Shown here in pieces: positions 50,001 through 62,000 of a stretch of 64,000 nucleotides of DNA. The stretch comes from Metridium senile. Lineage: Eukaryota > Cnidaria > Anthozoa > Actiniaria > Metridiidae. The notes beneath the pieces were generated by a model. It made no database searches. It worked only from the letters and a program-made list of their open reading frames with translations, and was not told the origin of the DNA. Where the stretch lies: assembly GCA_949775045.1 (NCBI GenBank), contig OX459100.1, forward strand, positions 10,576,331 through 10,640,330. The letters run 5' to 3'. The translations under genes and the position numbers were made by a program. The first letter of the stretch is position 1, and each line of letters opens with the position of its first letter.

Positions 50001-53000
50001 GTTATTAAGCCTATTTTGCTTTTGATAACGCCTTGAAAAAGGCTGTGGCTGAAAAGTCGTTTTACGGCCGCTTTTTACCTTCTTTCATATTCCAAAGATA
50101 GTTAAAATAGATAGAATAGGCTAACTGTGATTTTTCATAAAAATAGACGTCATTCTTATTTTCTGGCTGAATTTCAGAAGACAACAACGGATATTTTTTT
50201 GGTTAAAGTTTAGGTAAAGTCACGCAGACGTCAACTCGTCAAGCCAGTTTTTTTGGAGGGCAAAATACGGGTTATTCGGCCCTCGAGCTCGATGTAATAG
50301 CGTCTCATATTTGCCCGCAAACGGTACCTTATATGGTAAATTTACGTCACAGTTGTATAATAAATACCACTTATTAGATATTTTCTTGGGTATTACGGGC
50401 TGATATTTTACGAGTTGCGTACGTATTTTGCCGAGCCTCCGGGCGAGGCAAAATACAAGCAATGAGTAAAATGTCAGCCCGTAATACCCAAGAAAATATC
50501 TAATAAGGGATTTATTATACAACTTACTGTTAATTGTAATTTCTAAAGCATTTTTTAATCGAAAAATATAACCTTTCGGAGCTATTCAGCGCGCGGAGAG
50601 AGAATCAAAACAAAGCCCTGGAAAAGCCAGTAAAATGCAAGTAATTTCTCGCTCTCTTTTTGATTGACATAATGTCAAAAACCTCATTGGCTATCGATGT
50701 AGATGACGCCATCATGTAACGCAACGCACGAAAGGAAAGTTTGTCATTTGCACAAGGGGCGAAGGTTTCTCATTGAAAAAAGTCCGATAAAAGCATGTTA
50801 ATGGACAATTCATGAATGGAAATTGATTTAATGTAAGTAAAAAATTGTAATAAATTCCACTGCTTTTTCTTAGGTTGGTTATCGTTTTCATTCTATGCAC
50901 TTTTTTATCTTTTTCTAAAATGTTCAACTGTCACTTCAGTCAATAGTTTTTCAAACAAAAAAGTGTTCAGAAATGTTTTTGATGGAAAATACCATTGATT
51001 TCCCAATTGATAGTGTGAATAGCCTTATATTTATCCCTTTTATTTTAAAGTTATTAAGCCTATTTTGCTTTTGATAACGCCTTGAAAAAGGCTGTGGCTG
51101 AAAAGTCGTTTTACGGCCGCTTTTTACCTTCTTTCATTTTCACAAGATAGTTAGAATTCCGGATAGAAAAGGCTAACTGTGATTTTCCATAAAAATAGAC
51201 GTCATTCTTATTTTCTGGCTGAATTTCAGAAGACAAAAACGGATATTTTTTTGGTTAAAGTTTAGGTAAAGTCACGCAGACGTCAACTCGTCAAACCAGT
51301 TTTTTTTGGAGGGCAAAATACGGGTTATTCGGCCCTCGAGCTCGGTGTAATAGCGTCTCATATTTGCCCGCAAACGGTACCTTATATGGTAAATTTACGT
51401 CACAGTTGTATAATAAAAGTAAGTAAGTAGGTAGGTGAACAAGAATGTTTAACTTACATTCAAAAACTCATGAATAATAATTGAGCATTTGTACCAATTG
51501 GCCTTTACCTAAACGAGCAGAGGACTGGGTACTAGTTTTCTAAATTAATCTAATTACAAAATTAAGCATATCATAGGAAAGAACACATTGAAATATACAA
51601 GGTTTCAAAGTTTGGGTACATTAGGTTAAATAGCGACAAAATGAGAGCATTTTAAATGTCCAAAGAATTACAAAGAAATGTATGGTTTGGATGGACGGTG
51701 TCCATCCAATCCATACATTTCTTTGTAAATTTTCAAGGTTTTCAAAGACTGCCTCTAATCCAGTATTCAAGCAAATTCAACCAAACTTTGGAACCTTGTA
51801 TATCTAGATGTGCTCTTTCCAATGATATGGTTAATTTTGTAATTAGATTAATTTAGAAAAATAGTACCCAGTCCTTTGCTCGTTTAGGTAAAGGCCAATA
51901 GCATCACGCAAATGAGTCACGTGGACGCTCGTTTAAAACCAGTAAAACTCACCGACAAGCTTAAAAGCCTGGTGGCGGATTTGATTTCAGTCCCAGGGGA
52001 AAGCGGGGCTGATTGTATTTTACTTCATTAGTATTCTTTATATGAAAAGGATTGCTTTTGTTTCTTAATATTCTCTTGAGAACGTTTTTGATATATAAAC
52101 TAGCAGATCGTGTTTTATCAGGTCTAAAACACGATAAAACACTCCTGCTCGTTTATTAAACAACACAATGATTAAAAGGTGACTAATTCAATTTGAAATC
52201 AAAAGCTAAATTGATTTTTGATTCGGGTCATTTGGAATGCTTACAAAAATAATTAATCTTTTAACTCTCGTATTTTTTAAACTGAAAATTTAATTTTGGC
52301 TGTTTTAAGTAGTTATTGAGGAAGTGCATATAATTATAAGATATGTGTTTATATGTATACTTGTCAAATTGATTGTAAACAATAGAAAAAAATCTAGGAT
52401 ACAGTACTTAGCACTGCATTTATTAATTGTAAACAATAGAAAAAAATTCTAGGATACAGTACTTAGTACTGCATTTATTAATTGTAAACAATAGCAAAAC
52501 AAAATCTAGGATACAGTACTTAGTACTACATTTATTAATTGTAAACAATAGAAAATATCTAGGATACAGTACTTAGTACTACATTTATTAATTGTAAACA
52601 ATAGAAAATATCTAGGATACAGTACTTAGTACTACATTTATTAATTGTAAACAATAAAAAATATCTAGGATACAGTACTTAGTACTACATTTATTAATTG
52701 TAAACAATAGAAAATATCTGGGATACAGTACTTAATTTATTATAGTACTGCATTTATTAATTGTAAACAATAAGAACATATCTAGGATACAGTACTTAGT
52801 ACTGTATTTATTAATTGTAAACAATAGAAAACATCTAGGATACAGTAATTAGTACTGCATTTATTAATTGTAAACAATAGAAAATATCTAGGATACAGTA
52901 CTTATATAGTACTGCATTTATTAATTGTAAACAATAGAAAACATCTAGGATACAGTACTTAGTACTACATTTATTAATTGCAAAGAATAGAAAAAATCTA

Positions 53001-56000
53001 TGATACAGTTCTTAGTACTGCATTTATTAATTTTAAACAATAGAAAAAAATTGCTCAATATAAACTTGTACCTGATTGGTCCAATTAAGATGAAAAAAAT
53101 GTCAAAATAATGTCAAATTCATCAAAAGTTTTTGTAAGTGACTACGGTACAGCGAGTCGCACAGAAACTGTAAACAATAGGAAAAAATCTAGGATACAGT
53201 AGGTACTTAGTACTGTATTTGTTAATTGTAAATAATGATTTAAAAATATAAAAAAAATGTCAAAAACTACAACCTTAATTCAATTGACTGTATATATATA
53301 TCACCTGAAAGCCAATGCTTTAATTTTAGTAGTTGGATATAATTCCACTGAGATTCTAACATTGATATTCTTAAGTAAGTATGTAATGAAACAAAGAGGT
53401 GATCAAGTAAGTACCTAAGTGAGCCTGTAAATACTGCTACCATACTATAAAAATAGAGAACAAGAAAGTCATAAAATAGTATTCAATAGAGGTTGCTATG
53501 GTTACTCACTCTGTATTTGCCGCTAATTCACCTAATGCATTACAAGTGTCCTCTTTTTCTTCAAGGTAGGCGTTTTTAACACTATATCTGCATAGGAAAT
53601 ATTAAATGATATGTATTATTAACAAAATCTGTATTGAGGAATTGGAGCTTATTTTAATGATTTCGTATATAGATAGATAAATAATGGACAAACACCGAAT
53701 CAAAATATGGTGACTAATTTGAATAACAATTGTTCTTGACTCACTAGCCTCTCATTCATGTGAAAACTCCATTGTATTCCATCATGAACATGAGGCTAGT
53801 CAGTCAAGAACAATAGCAGGCCGCCATATTTTGATTCGGTCTATGTTAACACAATAAATCAAATACAATTGGGTAAAGGAACATAACTTGTGTCCCAATG
53901 GAAACCCATGCAGGCCAGCCTCCTACATATATGAATAATAAAAATGTACAGAAAAATAACAAATCGAGATGTATAAGTGAATGAGCTACTAAGGGATGGA
54001 CAATTTAATATTTGTAGGGGGCGGAGGGGTAGGGGGGGCGCGGGGGTTAAATCCCCCCAAACAAATCGAGCAAGCTCTCCAATCTAAAAAAAATCGTGCA
54101 ACGTCAATCTGCCTGGCAAAAAAATATAGCTTGGTACAGCAAAAAAATATCCTGCAATGGAGGGCGAAAAATAATTCAAGCACGCTGTAAATCTCCCCCC
54201 CCCCTCCCCCCCCTACAAAAATCAGATGGTCCGTCCCTAAGCATATATTGTTTCTTAGTCTGACAAAGTCATACCATCAGTGTTTCAGAGCCAAGGAGAT
54301 TACTATGTAATCTGAGTAGGATTTACAGTAAATTTACCCCCCCCCCCCCCTACAAAGATCAAATGGTTCGTCGTCCCTAAGCATATATTGTTTCTTAGTC
54401 TGACAAAGTCATACCATCAGTGTTTCAGAGCCAAGGAGATTACTATGTAATCTGAGTAGGATTTACAGTAAATTTACCCCCCCCCCTCCCCTATACAAAA
54501 ATCTGATACAGTGAATATGACATACCCTGTGATATCTTCTTCATCATCGTCAAGTTCCTCGTCCAATTCTTCATCTTCCAGCAAGAAAGATGGGTCATTC
54601 TCACTAGCATAGTGAGTCTACAACATGAACAATAATAGTTCTTTTAAAATAGGGTGACAGGGTGACACATAATGCCGCAACTAGTGAATTCCATTCTTAT
54701 TGTTAATAAGCTTATTAATATTCTCTATCTCCCCCGAGTGCTTCTTTTGAGAAGGGAGAGTAACAAAATACTTATAATGCAGCAACTAGTAAATTCCATT
54801 CTTATTGTTAGCATATTTCTCTATCTCACCTGAGTGCTTCTTTTGAGAAGGGAGAGTAATGTATAGACTGCTAGCAATTTGCATCAACATCACCATCACT
54901 ATCATCACCATTGTCATCATTATTATCACCAACATTATCATCATCTTCATTATTATCCTCACTATCATTATTATGACAATTATCACCATCATTATCGTCA
55001 CTATCATCTCCATCATTATCACCATCATCATCATTTTCATCATCATCATTATACATATCCCATCAATTTGCATTAAAAAAAAAAAAATCAAGATAAATGG
55101 ATCAAAGCAAAACAATTTTACTGACCCAAGGGGTACTATTATCTCAACAAACCCCCCAACCCCTCCCCCCCTACACACACACAAATACACAGAGACGATG
55201 ATGAGGTGAAAACATGGCTACAATACTTACGACGATTCCTTCTGCAGACTGCAGTGTGTCCAACATATACTTCATGATTTCTTGTAGAAATGGTGACATG
55301 TTCGTCTTCAAGATGGTCGAAACAGACGCAAACAAACCATAACTGTAAAGTAACAAGCAGGGATGGATGAGAAAGTGTTAATGAAAAAATGTTATCACTT
55401 AGCAATAGAAAACACATTTGAATTTACTCTGAATAGAGTACTAAAGTGATGACGTCATAAAAAATTATTTTCACTATATCATATTTTTGGTTCTCAATTT
55501 TGATGGGCAATCATAAAAGATGTTCACGCAGTAAATTTGACCAAAACTCATCCAATAGCAGCTGAGATATGGCCACTTGAATATTTAATTTCCCCATACA
55601 AAACACTGTATTTTCGGGTCTGTTCCAAACTTTTAGGAACAGAGCGTAAATTACAGTGATTTGTATGGGGAAATTATATCTTCAAGTGGCCATATCTCAG
55701 CTGCTATTTGACCGATTAATTCTCGTCACATTTGTAGTGACTGAATGTCTTTTTTGATTGTCCATCAAAATTAACAACCAAAAAGTGTTAAAGCCAAAAT
55801 TTATTTTGTCATGACGTCACACTTTAGTACTCTATAATTTGAGGCTATCCCTGTGCTAATACCCCTCTTGTCAAATAGTGCAATAGAAAACACATTTGAA
55901 TTAAGTCTGAATTGAGGCTATCCCTGTGCAAATGCATCTCTTCTCAAAATATAGTACAGCGGTGTTATAGATAACATGAAACTAGTTTATTTGTTAAAAA

Positions 56001-59000
56001 CTGGCTGTTTGTACGTACGTGCATCGCCTGAGATCTGGATCCCTGTCATTAGCTAGAAGATTCTAGAAAACAAAAAGTGATACATATTAGTTATAAAACA
56101 GTTTCAAGTGGCATAGTGTGGAATATCCCACAAGTCACTTGTATTTTTTAGGATTCATAAACCACCAAAATTCAGCAGAAACAAGAACTAATGAACATAA
56201 TCCTTTCCTAAATTCACTTCAATGATAACAAAACAATGGTTTCAAGTCAAGGTTGGTCTTGATAAATAAAAGAATCAAGTTCACTCTCAACTAGGAACCT
56301 TTGTCTGATTATCATTGAAGTGAATTCAGTAAAGGTCTATTCAATTCCTCACCAGTCCTAGTCGAATGCATTCCTCAGCGAGTGGAAGAAAGTTCTGTGG
56401 TCCAACTGTTCTAGCTAACACACCTAGGGTATCTACAACAACAAGAAAAGTAAATTAAAAAAAATTAAAGAAAAAACAACCACTATGAGGAAACAAATTA
56501 AATGCAGACAGAGTGGAGACTTGTATTGTTCCCATCGCTTGGTCAGTATAAATATGAAGTTATGGAAAGTTATGAGATTAAGTTTCATCTGAGCCTTGGG
56601 TTACCATCATCCTTTATATCATTGTTTTTTTATATTGAATACAGTTGGATAGTTATTAATTAGTCTAATTACACTGGTTGGTCGAATATGGTTGGATAGT
56701 TAATAATTAGGCTAATTACACTGGTTGGCTGACAAAAAAAAAACAGACAAACAAGCAATAACAATTAAGGAAGCAGACAAACAAGCAGACAAACATTTAA
56801 CAAGCAGACAAACAAACAAGCAGATAGGCAAACAAGCATGAAAGCAAGTAAGCAAGTTAAGAAACAAGAAGACAAAAACAGGCAAGCAAACAAACACTTG
56901 GACAATCAAGCAAACAAACAAACAAGCAATTAACAACCAAAGAAGCAAAAAACAAGCAGACAAACAAGCAAACAGACAAACAAACATACATGCGAGCAAA
57001 CAAACAAACAAGAAAAAAATGGGCAAGGAAACAAACATATCCATTGGACAACAAGTAAACAGACTGCTGAATATAGTAATACCATCTTGACGTGACTTTT
57101 ATTGTCACCATTATTATCAAGAACAACATTACGCCATACCAATAGCTTGTACTTGAAGAAGGTTACCATCCACTGTACCAGGGTTTGTTAAATGAACCTA
57201 GCCAAAAACAAGAGTATTGTTTACTTCTTTACACAGACTTGTTAACATGGTCTGTTTGGTTGGGATACAGCAATGAGAGTGTCAAATATCTAAGATGATA
57301 TCACAGAGTACTCTGCGAACAGAGCCACCTTTTTCCCCGACGAAAAGCGAGAGAAAAATGGCTCTGCTGACTCCCAACAATTACAACCAAACTTCTGGAT
57401 GTAAAAATTATGGGTTATCCAACAAGTTAACTGATTTAAAACCAGCAATTGTGAATTTCCTTTGACATTTGACCTACGTCATATTATGTCACCCTTACGC
57501 ATGCTCAACAGGGTAATTATCGGGAGTGGGCAGATCCATTTTTCTCTTGCTTTTAGGCGGGGGAGCCACCTGGCTCTGTTCGCAGAGTAATCACAGAGAG
57601 ATGAAACAACTTATTTTTAGGGTGTTTCAAGGTAAATATTGTAGATATGATCATGACAATATAGATCGTGGTAACATTTTTTGTTCACACACCAAAACTT
57701 GGACACGGCACTGGCACCTTCTTTTCTATACATTTTTAAATTGTTGACTAGCATTTCCAGCTCCTCCCCCCCCCCCCCTCCCTCCATGCTACAAAAGTGG
57801 TCTATTTCCTTTCCATACCCTAATAAGTTCTACAATTTGAGGGAAGTATGGAACAATATTTTCTTTTGCAGCACTGGCTGAAAGAAAAACAAACAAAAAA
57901 CAAAACTAAGATAAAACAAATACAATTTGCTGTAGAGAATAAAACATGGGCAAGCAATTATATGGAATTTATCTTCGAGTGTTCAATTCAATATCTCATG
58001 AGTGCAGTGAACAAGTGAGATATAAAATTTAAATATGAGAAGATAAATTCCATATTAATAATTTTATTTTCCAAGCATCCATGTATTATTCTGTTTATTT
58101 GTTTAAACAAAAATATGTATGCACAACTGATAAAAATGATATTTTCACAACTTTGTATTTTTATATGTGTTCAAATAAGATTTTTCTCAGTGGCAGAAAT
58201 TGATATTGTATTGTACCACTTTTTATATAAAGTAATTCAATATTTATATGTAATACAAAAACTAATGCAAGTAAGTTTGATTGAATCCATTTTCTCGACG
58301 TTTCGACGCTGCATCCAGTGTCATTTTCAAGAGTGCATTAATATTCAAAATTAATTTAATTTAATATTTAAATTTTGCAAGCTAAGTCCAGCAATGCATT
58401 TCAGTCTTAGAATGAACAATGTTTGAAATAGCTATCAATAAAATATATTGTATATCATAGTACCTGCTGCCCCAATGCCACTCATTGCAAGTTCTTTCAG
58501 GTGTGTACTCTGCAAAACAATGAACATTTGGAGCTTCCTTAGTTATAATCTCTTACTAAATCACTTGAAGAAGTTCAAATAATAAAAGTAAAAATAAATA
58601 GTAAAAGAGTTAGTCTTCAACGAAGGGCTAAAGCTTGAAACGTCAGTTAAGTAAGTCAACATTTTTTACGGTGTTACAAATTTCATTCTATCACCTATCG
58701 TTTATATCAAACACAGACGCAGCCTTTACTAGTTTACATGCTAGTTTCCATTTAAATAGCTTTGTTCTTATTGAGTCTGTTTGCACATTGAGATCTAGTT
58801 CTACCCTTTGACTAATTTATTTACAAATGAGTCAGAATAATAACAAGCCGTAATTATTGGTCTATTTATCAACTCAACTCAGTGTGGTGGTGGAATAAAC
58901 ATTATTGACAGTATGTAACATACCGGTGAAGATGAAAGTACAATCAATAGTTTTTCCAGCAATGTTGGTAGATATGGCAGAATACCTTCACCTAAATAAA

Positions 59001-62000
59001 CACAGATTGTCTAGCATTAATTTAATATTATCTATTATGCTATTTTTCATACTATTTGTTTCACATGTAGATGTTATAATTACACATATATTATGGCATT
59101 ATTGATGATGATGATGCTGGTAATGATGATACTGATGCTGGTAATGATGATGATGCTGTTAATGATGATGATGGCAATAGCAATGCTAATGAGTGTAATA
59201 ATAATAATAATAACATATCTGATGATGACAATGACTGTGATGATGTAACATTGAAGATAGTGAAGGAGCACAACCAGTTGTCATAGATAATATATAAATT
59301 TTTAACCCAAATTACCAAGATTTTCACAGAATGTTTCTAATGCGTAGTATGTGCGTGTTACGCTAGGAGACTGGTCTTTGTTGCTAGCAGTACTATGTCC
59401 AAGATGTTCAAACAATAGTGGGAGAATTTTGTCACTGTATGTACTAATATCAGGCTGAAAAACAAAGACAATCACATTGCAATAATTGTTACAAGACAGA
59501 GTATATAGGAGGAGTATAATATAGAGGAGGCAGTATGCTTTCAGTGGTCAGAGCATTGGCCTCGCAATCATGGCACCATGTTTGAGTCCAAATTTGGTCA
59601 CTAACTGAGATTGTATAATGTTATGTCTCGATTTCTCAACCATGTTTGTAAATAGCCAACTACAGGGTTCGTGCTGATGTCAGTAAACAAAATCTAAGGA
59701 GTTTTCAAGGAGTTTTCAAGGACTCAAAAGTAATTGTTAAGCACTTTTTGATACAACTTTGATATATGAAAATTTACGAATTTACGAAAATGATGTGCAA
59801 TACTAGAATTTTGACCCTACTTTAGCTAGAATTAAGGAGTTTTCAAGGAGTTTTTGCTGGTTTGCTAAAATTCAAGGGCTTTTTCAAGTGCCCTTAAAAA
59901 CGTAAATCAAATCTAAGGAGTTTTCAAGTTTAAGGAGTAGCACAAACCCTGCAACTAGTTTGATTCCTTACCAACAATCATCACAGCAATCATTATTTAA
60001 TCAATAAATCATTATATTCATTTTGAAACTAACAACCAAAAAATTAAAATGGATAAAAAGTATATTTAATCTTTATCACCATTTGAAGAACTGTGTGTCC
60101 CCACCAGACTAAATTCTCTATTGGGTATTGGTCAATATTCTAGCAAAACCTCCGCCTACTGGTATATCTGTTTCTGTCTATCACTTTGCTTGCTAAACAG
60201 TAGTTTATTCTAAATTAGAGACTGAAGTCTAGCAAATGGTGGTGGTCTGCTGGTGTGCATCATCCACATCAACTAATTCTTACCTGTAAGTGTTCAGAGA
60301 ATTGTCCAAGAGCAAAAAGAGAAGCATTTTGAACAACATGATGGTCATCAGATAAACCTGGTAAAATCAGATGAACAAAATTTGTAATAATATTTAAAAT
60401 AAATGTTACAGTCAAAGGACATGAAGCGTGCCCTTCTAGACTGCATTATTCGTTCTATTATTCGATTCTTCACTTCATTCTTCGTTTTCCAGAATTCCGT
60501 TCAAGTATTCAAAAACTGAATGAAACCTCTTCAAATCTCACGGAATAATCAGATTTATTATCTATATTAGTAATAGTTATTATCACTAATCAATTATTTT
60601 TGATATCATAATTATTTATATGAATTTTGAGAAGTTTGAAAAACGAAGAATGAAGTCAAAAACCGAATAATGAAATGAATAATTCTGTCTAGACGGGCAT
60701 GCTTCATGTCCTTTGACTGTAAATATAATTATCATAATTATTATAACAAATAGACTGAAAACATGATACCACTGTGTGATAGTTCTTATTTAATGAGATT
60801 ACTATTTTTAGTCACTATATATCAAAAACAATAAAGCAATAAAGTGTTGTTTGCTTTCATATTTGATATTTCTGGTATATCAAAAGAATGGCCACTTTTT
60901 TAAAAAACTAGTTATTTCTTAATTCTAAAGACAAGCAAAAGGCTGTAGGTGATTATCAAAAAATATATAATCTGAAATTTTCAAACCATGCAATCAACAT
61001 ATTCAATTTTCTGTCAATGCCCGACTGATGTGACTGATCACAAAACAATTGATTCCAGTCAAGGCTAGAGTAGATTGGCTTTTACCACATTTGTTAATTC
61101 TCTTGCTTTCTGATTGGTGGTAAATAGGAGTACATACCACAGTTGCTATTCTCTCTCTAATTTTCTTGCTTTCTTCGCGCACATGCAAAACGCGAGCACT
61201 AAAAATATGTTTAATGTGGTAAAAAACAAATTCACGATAGTTTCTTGTGGTATGTCCTCTTATTTACCACGGTTGGCGCCATCTCATTGTCTAAATAATT
61301 ATTGTTGTGGATTCACTCGACCAATTTGTTAAATACTAAACACTTACAGTATATCTATTGGATCTATATTGTTTCATGATCAGTGAAACAAATTATAGGG
61401 AACAGTCTATTAATATTCAATAAACAAAATGTAATGAGCTATACAAGTATACCTCGGCAAACTGTTTCAAGTGCTGCTTCTAAATATCTGAAATATTAAT
61501 AAAAAGCAGGAATGATCACATCAAGAAAAACGTTTGTCCAAACTAATTAATGTCATCATTGTTAATGTCTTTGTTATGATGACCATCAGTGAGTATGATG
61601 TATACACCTATTTCAAACATCATTGTCACAATCAAAGCTACAGTCCACACACAGAAGCCTGCAAAGGATTCCAAAATTTGTTCTTTTGCTGTCAATTTAT
61701 ACATTAGCATATTTTGGTTGTACATGTTTGTGTTATATAATATTCCAGTGTTACTGCAAATTATGTTTGCAGTCAATGGACTGTTGACTGTAGCTTTTAA
61801 AACCGGTTTATATTGCTCACTAACCTGTTTCTGATGTAGTCACCACATCCCTCTGCTAGAACTGCTAATGCTATCAAGGCTGCTTTTCTTTCAAAAGGAT
61901 TACCACTGCCCAGCACTGGTTCAATAAACTGCATCTAATATAATTAAGTACCAGAGGTATTATTTTTCTATTTTAGAAAGATAGGCAAATGAGTTCAGAC

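Noticed and set aside
52375..53060. CRISPR-like regular repeat array
   Set aside because: The repeats are contiguous without unique spacers and the DNA is eukaryotic; same for the arrays at 7.2, 25.6 and 43.1 kb.
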